Both the position numbers and the translations under genes were made by a program. Below, in pieces: positions 1 through 7,018 of a DNA stretch of 64,000 bases. Origin of the DNA: a virus; the IMG/VR virus record IMGVR_UViG_3300042503_001430, positions 1 through 64,000 of that record; one strand, 5' to 3'. Under the pieces are notes generated by a model. That model searched no databases. It saw only the letters and a list, made by a program, of their open reading frames with translations, and had not been told where the DNA came from. Numbering within the stretch: the stretch's first letter is position 1; every line of letters starts with the position of its first letter.

Positions 1-67
1 AACTGGTGCTCTCAACAATGGTGAGAACCGCTACTACCGTAAGATTACTATCGAGAACCTTCTCTAA
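1..67 (+). CDS. C-terminal end of an upstream virion gene (partial)
   Basis: An open frame (codons starting at base 2) runs in from the left edge and stops with TAA at 65-67. The last residues read NNGENRYYRKITIENLL. The rest of the gene lies outside the window. It is followed by a strong intrinsic terminator and then a late promoter and a tail-tube-fold gene, so it is probably an abundant late structural protein. Major capsid protein gp23 or tail sheath gp18 are the obvious candidates from T4-type gene order. The visible fragment is too short to decide between them. Confidence 0.55.
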   Translation, partial: TGALNNGENRYYRKITIENLL

Positions 68-95
68 TTCGTTAGAGATTTCTCAGTAATCCAAG

Positions 96-122
96 AAAAA
101 GGGTCCTTCGGGACCCTTTTTT
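96..122 (+). terminator. Strong intrinsic terminator after the partial virion gene
   Basis: GGGTCC-TTCG-GGACCC forms a perfect GC-rich stem with a stable UUCG-type tetraloop. It is flanked by an A tract on the left and a T tract on the right, so the stem can extend through A-U pairs. It is about 30 bases after the stop codon, as expected for a highly expressed structural transcript. Confidence 0.9.
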
Positions 123-191
123 GTGGCTTGGATTTTGTGTTCCAAAACGATTTTTTAATTTCGGCTTGATTCTGGTCCAGAGTACAGGTAT

Positions 192-199
192 CATAAATA
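192..199 (+). promoter_or_regulatory. T4-type late promoter (CATAAATA)
   Basis: CATAAATA lies 37 bases before the start of the tail-tube-like gene. T4 late promoters consist only of a TATAAATA-like -10 element read by gp55. The same motif at the same distance recurs before other late genes in this window. Confidence 0.7.
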
Positions 200-228
200 T
201 ATGATAACAATATCAATTACAGCAGCTT

Positions 229-786
229 ATGTCAATCACTGATCTTAAAAGCAGAAATTTTCAGTCGCCGTTGACATTCGACTTTCGAGTAGATCGACTT
301 GTTGATTTCAATTTCTTCGTACAGAAGATCAACATACCATCACTCAACATCGCATCTGTTACGGGTGCTACGCCGTTCGTAAACATACCATACCCAGGCG
401 ATCACATGAACTTTGGCGAACTCTCAATCGACTTCAAAGTTGATGAGGGTATGCGTAATTGGTTCGAGATCTTTTCGTGGATGCAAGGTATTGCTTTCCC
501 AGAAAATCAAGCACAGTATGGTGCGCTCAAACGAGGTGCAATCAAGAACCTCGATGGTCAGAAGAGAACCACAATCACTCCACGAGCGAACGGCGACCTG
601 TACGGTCAAGGTGTTCTTCTCATCAACTCTAGTGCAAACAACCCTAGTGTTGCAATCAAGTTTGTAGATTTACATCCAGTAAGTTTGAGCGAAGCTGTAT
701 TTGACACTACCGACCAAGACGTTGCGTATGTGACATGCACAGTTTCTTTTAAGTATGACTATTTCACAGTAGAAAAGATCGGGTAA
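229..786 (+). CDS. Tail-tube-fold virion protein (gp19/gp54-like)
   Basis: A protein of 185 residues, the size of T4 gp19 (tail tube). The order of features fits that family: an N-terminal hydrophobic/aromatic segment (FDFRVDRLVDFNFF), a region with IPYPGDHMNFGELSIDFKVDE followed by NWFEIFSW (approximate, T4 gp19 has a comparable GDRTFDDWTVTV...WQSI stretch), and a C-terminal beta segment ending VSFKYDYFTVEKI. The role would be in the tail tube or its initiator/terminator. Whether it is gp19, gp54 or a gp3-position protein cannot be decided from sequence alone. It follows a terminator and a late promoter, consistent with late expression. Confidence 0.6.
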   Translation: MSITDLKSRNFQSPLTFDFRVDRLVDFNFFVQKINIPSLNIASVTGATPFVNIPYPGDHMNFGELSIDFKVDEGMRNWFEIFSWMQGIAFPENQAQYGALKRGAIKNLDGQKRTTITPRANGDLYGQGVLLINSSANNPSVAIKFVDLHPVSLSEAVFDTTDQDVAYVTCTVSFKYDYFTVEKIG

Positions 787-790
787 AACT

Positions 791-1150
791 ATGGCACAAA
801 GACAGACCAAACGAAGAAAGACTCCAAAGAGAATCAAGATTGGCTATCTTGACTTCAAGCTTATGCCACGCTCGAAGAAGTGGAGCGTTAAGCACAAAGC
901 TGTAGGTATGTGTGTGCCTGAACTTGGTCACATAGCATACCTATCGAAGCAGAAGAAGTCTGAGATCGTTAATACGATTCTACATGAGATGCTCCATGGC
1001 GTTGTGTACATGTTTGACATCAATTTCAGAAATCTTCGAGAAGAAGAGCGAGTTGTCAGAAAGATGGCAAACGGTCTACACACCGTACTCAAAGACAACC
1101 CACATTTCTTAGAGTGGGTAATGCAAAATTCAAACGTAGACGATGAGTAA
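791..1150 (+). CDS. Small SprT/ImmA-like HExxH metallopeptidase-like protein
   Basis: A basic protein of 119 residues. The N-terminus is rich in K and R. The motif HEMLHG at 65-70 is the HExxH zinc-binding signature, in a helix after a conserved-looking stretch (KKSEIVNTILHE), as in SprT-like or ImmA-like phage metallopeptidases. A later acidic residue (EEER, about 85) could be the third ligand. The gene starts 4 bases after the tail gene, so it is cotranscribed. The next gene begins within its last codons (ATGAGTAA overlap). Substrate unknown; the catalytic call rests on one motif. Confidence 0.55.
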   Translation: MAQRQTKRRKTPKRIKIGYLDFKLMPRSKKWSVKHKAVGMCVPELGHIAYLSKQKKSEIVNTILHEMLHGVVYMFDINFRNLREEERVVRKMANGLHTVLKDNPHFLEWVMQNSNVDDE

Positions 1151-1400
1151 AGCACCTGAGTGGATTGCAAACCTAGTAGTAGGCGATTCAATCGTCGTGT
1201 GTTTTCCATACACGGGTAACACTATATTTGCAGAGGTGGTTCAGAACTGCCCTGATAATTACAACTACGCAAACACTTTTGGAACACTCACCGTCAAGTA
1301 TACCTGGAAAAATGTTGAGCGTACTGAAGATTTACTGTATGATGATTACAGTAACAGTATTGAGTTCCAGAATAACTGGTACGCATATCGAGTAACCTGA
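1143..1400 (+). CDS. Hypothetical small phage protein
   Basis: A protein of 85 residues rich in aromatic residues (YTWKNVERTED, NNWYAYRV) and without recognisable motif, signal peptide or membrane segment. Its ATG overlaps the stop codon of the preceding metallopeptidase-like gene, which indicates translational coupling. It lies directly upstream of uvsY. Not recognised. Confidence 0.6.
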   Translation: MSKAPEWIANLVVGDSIVVCFPYTGNTIFAEVVQNCPDNYNYANTFGTLTVKYTWKNVERTEDLLYDDYSNSIEFQNNWYAYRVT

Positions 1401-1416
1401 TTCTATCACCTACATT

Positions 1417-1848
1417 ATGAAACTTGAAGAAATTGAAGCTCTCTGGGAACAAGACGTAAAGATCGATAGAACAGATCTCGATTCTGAGAGTCTTAAAATA
1501 CCCACCCTTCATCAGAAATACTACAAGCTATACCTGAGAGAGAAGGTGCAATTAAAAGCTGAAGAACAAGCGTATAAGCAGTTTTACAAGCTCAAGCACG
1601 AGTACTACACAGGTAAGATGTCAAAGAGCGAATTGGATGAATATGGATGGGAACCATTTCAATTCGTACTCAAGAACGATCTTCAAGTCTACATGGAAGC
1701 AGACAAAGAGATTGCAGAGCGATTGCTCAAGATGAGCGTACAGAAAGAGAAGGTACAATTCTTAGAAGACATCATCAAGACTCTCAACACCCGTGGTTTC
1801 CTAATCAAAAATGCGATAGACTACATTCGATGGACTAATGGTAATTAA
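1417..1848 (+). CDS. uvsY: UvsY recombination mediator
   Basis: A protein of 143 residues (T4 UvsY is 137). It aligns by eye along the whole length: an N-terminal MKLEEIEALWEQDVKID matching T4 MRLEDLQEELKKDVFID, a central helix with KLKHEYYTG matching ARLDYYSG, and a C-terminal LNTRGFLIKNAIDYIRW matching IKSRGFAIKHIQDMRAF. UvsY loads UvsX recombinase on gp32-coated single-stranded DNA. The position next to uvsW is as in T4. The 3' end overlaps the antisense homing endonuclease gene by 14 bases. Confidence 0.9.
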   Translation: MKLEEIEALWEQDVKIDRTDLDSESLKIPTLHQKYYKLYLREKVQLKAEEQAYKQFYKLKHEYYTGKMSKSELDEYGWEPFQFVLKNDLQVYMEADKEIAERLLKMSVQKEKVQFLEDIIKTLNTRGFLIKNAIDYIRWTNGN

Positions 1849-2539
1849 AACTATAGTGTTTGTATTTTCCAGTTCTTTGAATTGACATATACACAGCACT
1901 GTATTTGTATCCTTTCATTTCACACCACAGCTTCAATGATTTTGGTCGCTCTTTGGCGTTATTTGTGTTGTCTAGTATTTCTACAGGGCGTATTGTCGAT
2001 CTTTTGATTCCGGCTTGAGCTTTAGATATGTTTGCTCTTCCAATTTCACTTCTTTTCTTACCTCTCATCGTCATGGACATCTTTAACTTAGTCTCTTCCG
2101 AGTGGCGCCTACCCTTTTGAGAAAGACTCATCTTTAACCGAGTTTCTTCTGTATGTTTATATCCAAGAGATGATTTGTTTCCCATATTTGCTTGGGATAT
2201 TTTTCTCTTAGTCTCTTCTTTATGTTTGTATCCTAGAAGACCATCACCACCTTGTGTCATGTTATATCCATTCGTATATTGTGTCTGATACTTTTCTATC
2301 AACACCATCTCATGCCGTTTGGCTTCGACCTCATCATTAGTCTCCAAAACTATTTCCCATAACCACTCTTCGGGTTTGTATTTCCTCAATGCTCTGTGGA
2401 ATAGTAGCTGGCTGTTATGTTTCGCTGCATGATAGTGGTAGTATTGTCTTTGCTGTAGAGTTAGAGATGATATTCCAACATACCTCTTTTTGGTAGTAGT
2501 GTTGGTGACAAGATACACTATGGTATTGTGAGGTGACAT
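1835..2539 (-). CDS. GIY-YIG homing endonuclease (Seg-like) with NUMOD3 repeats
   Basis: The N-terminal GIY-YIG nuclease fold is seen as VYLV (7-11), then RYVGIS (19-24), an arginine at about 31 and a glutamate-containing helix (EAKRHEMVLIEKYQ). A tail of repeated NUMOD3-type DNA-binding modules follows (HKEETKRKIS, HTEETRLKMS, HSEETKLKMS), then an IENR-like C-terminus. This layout is typical of freestanding T4 Seg enzymes. The start is placed at ATG 2539; a GTG at 2551 is possible. It is antisense to its neighbours and separates uvsY from uvsW, which are close together in T4, so it is very likely a mobile insertion. Confidence 0.88.
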   Translation of the reverse strand: MSPHNTIVYLVTNTTTKKRYVGISSLTLQQRQYYHYHAAKHNSQLLFHRALRKYKPEEWLWEIVLETNDEVEAKRHEMVLIEKYQTQYTNGYNMTQGGDGLLGYKHKEETKRKISQANMGNKSSLGYKHTEETRLKMSLSQKGRRHSEETKLKMSMTMRGKKRSEIGRANISKAQAGIKRSTIRPVEILDNTNNAKERPKSLKLWCEMKGYKYSAVYMSIQRTGKYKHYSFNYH

Positions 2540-2593
2540 ACTATCACTCACATTTATAAGAGTTCTCTATCAAAACCAGCATCTTTTTTAGCA

Positions 2594-2601
2594 CCTAAAT
2601 A
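2594..2601 (+). promoter_or_regulatory. Late-promoter-like element before uvsW (CCTAAATA)
   Basis: CCTAAATA is 38 bases before the uvsW start codon, the same spacing as other late-type elements here. The first two bases are weaker than the usual CATAAATA. Confidence 0.5.
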
Positions 2602-2631
2602 TCCAAAATGGATTTGTGCTGAATTAGGTGC

Positions 2632-4107
2632 ATGGAGAAAATCGTACTAACCAAAATCAATGAAGTTTACTTTCAGCTTTCTTGCGATTCGGGTATCGCA
2701 CGTGAGGTGTCAGAGTTCTTTAGCTTCTTTGTACCTGGTTACAAGTTCATGCCAGCATACAAGATGAGAATGTGGGACGGTAAACTTCGTCTCTTCAATC
2801 TCATGAACTACACCCTCTACATTGGCTTACTCGACTACTTGAAAGAATTCTGTAGGTCTCGCTCATATACCCTTGAGGTAGACCCAAAATTGGTTGAGAA
2901 GAATCAGTTCTCGTTAGACGATACAAAAGCTTTTCTTGAATCGTTAGAGCTTCCATTTGAAGCAAGAGACTATCAGGCACAAGCAATTCAAAACGCAATT
3001 CAGACCAATCGAACACTGCTCTTGTCGCCGACTGGTTCTGGCAAATCACTGATAATCTATGCACTAGCACGATACTACAACCGAAAGACACTAATAATAG
3101 TACCCACCATATCGCTTGTTTCACAAATGTTCTCCGATTTCAAAGAGTATGCTAAAAACCAATCGACGTTCTCTGTCGATAAAACATGTCACCCAATATA
3201 CAGCGGACAAGAAAAAATCACAAACAAAAAAGTCGTCATCTCAACATGGCAATCGATATACAAACTACCGAAAGAATGGTTTGCACAATTCGATGTCGTC
3301 ATCGGTGACGAAGTGCATCTGTTCAAAGCAAAGTCGCTCACTGGTATCATGTCTAAGCTTGAAAATACAAAGTATAGATTCGGTACAACAGGCACACTAG
3401 ATGGAACACAAACACACAAGCTAGTGTTAGAAGGACTTTTCGGTAGAACATTCTCAGTAACCACTACAAAAAAATTGATCGAGAAGAAACAGCTTGCTGA
3501 TTTGAAAATCGAGTGTGTTGTTCTCAAGTATGATCCGAGTGTATGCAAGCAGATTAAGAAAGTCAAGTATAATGATGAAATAAAATTTCTTGTTGAAAAT
3601 CAGAAACGAAACAACTTCATCAGAAACCTTGCAGTCAACACAAAATCGAATTGTCTCGTGCTTTTTCAATTTGTCGATTCTCACGGAAAAATACTCTACG
3701 AGATGATCAAAGAAAAGGCACACAGCATAGATCCAAACAGAAAGGTGTTCTTCGTTTCTGGACAAACAGACGCTGACACACGAGAAGAGATCAGAAACAT
3801 TACCGAGAACGAGCGTAATGCAATCATCGTCGCATCGACAGGTGTGTTCAGTACGGGTGTGAACATTCGTAATCTGGAGAACATCATCTTCGCATCACCA
3901 ACCAAGTCGAGAATCAAAACACTTCAATCGATTGGTCGTACACTTCGTATTGGAGATCACTCAGACAAAGCAACACTCTATGACATCGTAGATGATCTAA
4001 CCGACAAGTCTTACAAGAATTTTGCGGTGAAGCACTTCTTAGAGCGAGTGAAGATTTACAATGAAGAGAAGTTCAAATACAAGCTCCACAAGGTGAATTT
4101 GTTCTAG
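2632..4107 (+). CDS. uvsW: UvsW RNA-DNA/DNA helicase
   Basis: 491 residues, close to T4 UvsW (about 500). The N-terminal domain contains FFSFFVPGYKF and MWDGKLRLF, as in T4 (FFSFEADGYRF, NWDGRIRLL). Helicase motifs follow: Walker A SPTGSGKS at 132-139, motif II DEVH at 226-229, motif III GTTGTL, motif V STGVFSTGVNI and motif VI SIGRTLR. UvsW unwinds R-loops and branched DNA and switches origin-dependent to recombination-dependent replication. A late-promoter-like element precedes it, in keeping with late expression of T4 uvsW. Confidence 0.95.
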   Translation: MEKIVLTKINEVYFQLSCDSGIAREVSEFFSFFVPGYKFMPAYKMRMWDGKLRLFNLMNYTLYIGLLDYLKEFCRSRSYTLEVDPKLVEKNQFSLDDTKAFLESLELPFEARDYQAQAIQNAIQTNRTLLLSPTGSGKSLIIYALARYYNRKTLIIVPTISLVSQMFSDFKEYAKNQSTFSVDKTCHPIYSGQEKITNKKVVISTWQSIYKLPKEWFAQFDVVIGDEVHLFKAKSLTGIMSKLENTKYRFGTTGTLDGTQTHKLVLEGLFGRTFSVTTTKKLIEKKQLADLKIECVVLKYDPSVCKQIKKVKYNDEIKFLVENQKRNNFIRNLAVNTKSNCLVLFQFVDSHGKILYEMIKEKAHSIDPNRKVFFVSGQTDADTREEIRNITENERNAIIVASTGVFSTGVNIRNLENIIFASPTKSRIKTLQSIGRTLRIGDHSDKATLYDIVDDLTDKSYKNFAVKHFLERVKIYNEEKFKYKLHKVNLF

Positions 4108-4115
4108 CATAAATA
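4108..4115 (+). promoter_or_regulatory. T4-type late promoter (CATAAATA)
   Basis: CATAAATA starts directly after the uvsW stop codon and is 28 bases before the next start codon. It matches the late -10 consensus. Confidence 0.65.
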
Positions 4116-4135
4116 ATTAAGAGAGGTACCACATC

Positions 4136-4582
4136 ATGTCAACACCAAGTCTCAAAGTTATCAAGTTAGTCTCAGGTGACGAAATCATCGGGGTTGTGCA
4201 AGATGGAGCAACCGAAACAAATACTGATGATGGATACACTCTCGACAATCTGCTATTCGTGACAAATCCAATGAAGGTGGTTTCTGAGTATGATCCAACA
4301 GCGAAGGTTCATGCACTCTACCTCATCGATTGGATTCCTGCAATTAGAGACACGACACTGCCACTCGACAAGCAGCGAGTGATTACACTTGGTGATCCAA
4401 ACAAGAATCTTGAAGCACACTACATCGATCTCGTTCTCATGGACAAACTCTACGAACAACTCACCGAAGCTGAGTCAACTGGTGACATCGAAGATGATCT
4501 TTCACCAGAAGAGCGTGTTGAGAAGCACAAGTTGAGCGAGAAGCTTAAAAAGCACAAATTCGAAGACGACGACATACAATAA
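4136..4582 (+). CDS. Conserved phage protein with Sm-like N-terminal motif (paralogue of 19929-20234)
   Basis: 148 residues. The N-terminal pattern SLKVIKLVSGDEIIGVV ... NPMKVV resembles small beta-barrel (Sm/Hfq-like) hypothetical proteins of T4-like marine phages. A second copy of the pattern (ITRLLTGEEILGEV ... NPTLV) occurs in the protein at 19929-20234. The C-terminal third is highly charged (EDDLSPEERVEKHKLSEKLKKHKFEDDD split into acid and basic runs). An RNA-binding role is only an inference from the motif. Expressed from a late-type promoter. Confidence 0.55.
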   Translation: MSTPSLKVIKLVSGDEIIGVVQDGATETNTDDGYTLDNLLFVTNPMKVVSEYDPTAKVHALYLIDWIPAIRDTTLPLDKQRVITLGDPNKNLEAHYIDLVLMDKLYEQLTEAESTGDIEDDLSPEERVEKHKLSEKLKKHKFEDDDIQ

Positions 4583-5016
4583 TGGTCCTTTTTCTGGTAG
4601 TGAAACCAGTACGTTACAATACCCGCTTTTAATGAGATTAACGATTCTGAGTCATGACACGTCCTCGTTCCTTTAAGTATCAATAGGATTAGCCGTTTGG
4701 ATGCTTCAGAAGGTTTGAGTAGGGGTGTTTCAGTCATCCATACTGAAAAACAGTATAGTGTTTGAAAAAAACTTTTCTTCAGTTTCAACCCCTTAAAAGC
4801 TCCACTAAACTTTTTTCTCTGGAACCCTCCAATACCCCTCTTGGAATGATATATACGAGTGTAGCTCGTTGCATAATCGATTCCGTAATCTATTAGTATT
4901 CTTTTAGTAAAGCGTTAATAGGAGGACTTTCAAGGTTCTCTTTCTTTTTCTACTCAGCGTAGATCATCCACTCACAAAAAAGTTTACATTCACATTAAAT
5001 GTGTTAGTGTATACTG
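4583..5016 (+). other. 434-base gap before gp55: hairpins, no convincing gene
   Basis: No supported protein gene is seen. The only longer frame (antisense, 4450-4788) runs into the preceding gene. Several short inverted repeats are present: ATACTG-AAAAA-CAGTAT at about 4739-4756 and CGAG-TGTAG-CTCG at about 4857-4869. An AGGAGG-like ribosome-binding sequence at 4920-4925 has no start codon at a usable distance. The right end holds the gp55 promoter. It could be a structured leader or decayed insertion. Confidence 0.5.
4983..5015 (+). promoter_or_regulatory. gp55 promoter with a palindrome between the boxes
   Basis: TATACT at 5010-5015 is a good -10. TTTACA (4983-4988, 21 bp away) or TTCACA (4989-4994, 15 bp) are imperfectly spaced -35 candidates. 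The inverted repeat CACATT-A-AATGTG at 4991-5003 lies in the spacer and could be an operator. The -10 ends one base before the gp55 ATG, so the gene may be read leaderless or from another upstream promoter. Confidence 0.5.
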
Positions 5017-5601
5017 ATGGTAAAGCAAGAGACTTCTAAACGAAAACTTCACTACGTCAACAACCCAGAGTTTCTGAAAGAAATGAAACTGCATATTGCT
5101 GCGGTGAAGAAAGCAAAGAAACTAGGAAAACCAGCACCACAGATTTCAAACTACATCGGTGAGTGTATTGTTTCGATTGCAAACAAGCTTGCTAATAAAC
5201 CAAACTTCGTGAACTACCCCTTTCGAGAAGAGATGATCTCAGACGGCATCGAGAACTCTCTTCAGTACTTGAACAACTTTAATCCAAAGAAGTCATCAAA
5301 TCCATTCGCATACTTCACACAGATCATTTACTTCGCTTTCGTAAGACGTATTGAACGAGAGAAGAAACACCTTGCAACCAAGTATCGCATCATCGAAGAA
5401 TCGCTCATAGACTTATCACAAGAAGATGGCATAAATTCTAGTCAGAAGTATGGTAGTGACTATGCTGATCTGAACATGCATGAGTTCTTACAGAATTTTG
5501 AAAAGAGACAAGAAGAGAAGAAGCGCAAGATCAAGTCAAACAAGAAGAAGACTGCAAAGAAAGTCGGCTTCGAAAAGATTATCGAAACACTTGATGAGTA
5601 A
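5017..5601 (+). CDS. 55: gp55, late-transcription sigma factor
   Basis: 194 residues (T4 gp55 is 185). Matching segments: an N-terminal YVNNPEFLKE (T4 YVNNKELLQA), FREEMISDGIENSLQYLNNF (T4 KQEMIADGIEASIKGLHNF; each shortened here), NPFAYFTQIIYFAFVRRI (T4 NPHAYITQACFNAFVQRI). This is a minimal sigma70 region-2-like protein that directs host RNA polymerase to TATAAATA-type late promoters. An in-frame stop at 5005 leaves ATG 5017 as the only good start, immediately behind a -10 box and without a Shine-Dalgarno sequence. The C-terminal tail is Lys-rich. Confidence 0.93.
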   Translation: MVKQETSKRKLHYVNNPEFLKEMKLHIAAVKKAKKLGKPAPQISNYIGECIVSIANKLANKPNFVNYPFREEMISDGIENSLQYLNNFNPKKSSNPFAYFTQIIYFAFVRRIEREKKHLATKYRIIEESLIDLSQEDGINSSQKYGSDYADLNMHEFLQNFEKRQEEKKRKIKSNKKKTAKKVGFEKIIETLDE

Positions 5602-5929
5602 GAGACATATTTGGTCATCGCAAATGGACGACACCACGAAACGAGAGAAGCTGTTAGACAGTCTGTATCGTCACTGTCAGATTAGAACATCCACTTCCAG
5701 AGAAGTGTTTGACAAGATTGTTGCAGATATTGGTTTAATTGGAACTGCACACATTGTTGATCAAGCTACAGAAATCATCAGACCATACAAAAACACTGGA
5801 ATAAATCTTGAATCCACAATCGATTTGTTGTATGATTTATTTTACCCGACTAAGAAAGTCGAGAATTCATCAGCAACACCACCTGGTACTGATGAGTATA
5901 ACATGGATTGGGACCCGAATAGCCCGTAA
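5594..5929 (+). CDS. Hypothetical protein between gp55 and gp47
   Basis: 111 residues, starting at an ATG that overlaps the end of gene 55 (ATGAGTAA), so translation is probably coupled. The sequence contains a helical N-terminal half (KREKLLDSLYRHCQIR), a middle IVADIGLIGTAHIVDQ and an acidic proline-rich end (DEYNMDWDPNSP). No family recognised. It sits between the late sigma factor and the gp47/gp46 nuclease genes. Confidence 0.7.
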   Translation: MSKRHIWSSQMDDTTKREKLLDSLYRHCQIRTSTSREVFDKIVADIGLIGTAHIVDQATEIIRPYKNTGINLESTIDLLYDLFYPTKKVENSSATPPGTDEYNMDWDPNSP

Positions 5930-5935
5930 CGAATA

Positions 5936-7018
5936 ATGAAAGTTGCGATAATTACAGACACGCATTCTGGTGCTGGTAACGACAGTCACGCTATGAACGA
6001 ATACTTTCTTCGGTTTTACGAAGAGATATTCTTTCCGTACTTGAAAGACAACAACATCAAGACAGTGTTGCACCTTGGTGACGTATTCGATAGACGAAAG
6101 TACATCAACTTTCACACTCTACACTCATGGCAGAAACGAGTCTTCGAACCACTCAACAACATGTGTGATCGTGTCGATATTCTGATTGGTAATCATGACA
6201 CGTACTACAAGAACACGAATGCTATCAACAGCGTTGAAGAGCTTCTAAAGGTATACGACAAGTTCAACATTTATGCTGAACCATCAGAAGTTGTTCTTGA
6301 TACCCACAAGGTTCTCTACCTACCGTGGATCTGTGAAGACAACCAAGAGCGTTCTCTCAAGATGCTTGAAGAGTCTAGTGCAAAATTCTGTATGGGTCAT
6401 CTTGAGCTTATCGGGTTTGAGATGCATGCCGGTCATTTGAATGTTGATAAAGGTCTGCGTAGTGAACTGTTCGACAAGTTCTACATGACATTCTCTGGTC
6501 ACTTTCACTGCAAATCAAGCAGAGGTGGTATTCACTACCTTGGTTCACCATACCCTATGATGTGGGGTGATTATGGTAACAGTCGTGGGTTTCATGTACT
6601 CGACACAGAAACGCTTGAGCTTACGTTTGTTGAGAACCCAATTCAGATTTACCAGAAGATTTACTACAACGACACGAACGAGACGTTCGAAGAATTGATG
6701 GCAAAAGACTACTCGAAGATTACGGGCATGTTCGTCAAGGTCATCGTTCAGAAGAAGAACAACCCATACTGGTTTGATCAATTTTTAGAGAATCTGCATA
6801 AGCACAACCCTTGCGACATATCAGTGATCGAAGCTTCGTTTGAAGAGCTTTCAAGCGAAGATGAAACATTTGATGAGACTAAAGATACACTCACGATTCT
6901 CAAAGAGTGTGTCGATACATTAGAAATTGGTACGCACAAAAATCAGCTAAATGATTTACTGCGAGACTTGTATATCGAAGCACTCAATTCTAATGAGCAA
7001 GTGCAGGGTTCGGGATGA
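5936..7018 (+). CDS. 47: gp47, recombination nuclease catalytic subunit (Mre11/SbcD-like)
   Basis: 360 residues. Calcineurin-type phosphoesterase motifs are in order: DTH (8-10), GDVFDRR (48-54), GNHD (85-88), GHLEL and SGHFHC. With gp46 it forms the Mre11-Rad50-type complex that resects double-strand ends for recombination-dependent replication and host DNA degradation. Gene 46 starts with ATGA overlapping its stop codon, the same coupling as in T4. Confidence 0.95.
   Translation: MKVAIITDTHSGAGNDSHAMNEYFLRFYEEIFFPYLKDNNIKTVLHLGDVFDRRKYINFHTLHSWQKRVFEPLNNMCDRVDILIGNHDTYYKNTNAINSVEELLKVYDKFNIYAEPSEVVLDTHKVLYLPWICEDNQERSLKMLEESSAKFCMGHLELIGFEMHAGHLNVDKGLRSELFDKFYMTFSGHFHCKSSRGGIHYLGSPYPMMWGDYGNSRGFHVLDTETLELTFVENPIQIYQKIYYNDTNETFEELMAKDYSKITGMFVKVIVQKKNNPYWFDQFLENLHKHNPCDISVIEASFEELSSEDETFDETKDTLTILKECVDTLEIGTHKNQLNDLLRDLYIEALNSNEQVQGSG

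Noticed and set aside
4450-4788. Antisense ORF of 112 residues before gp55
   Set aside because: It overlaps a supported gene by more than 130 bases and has no ribosome-binding site, and its composition is like other shadow frames.
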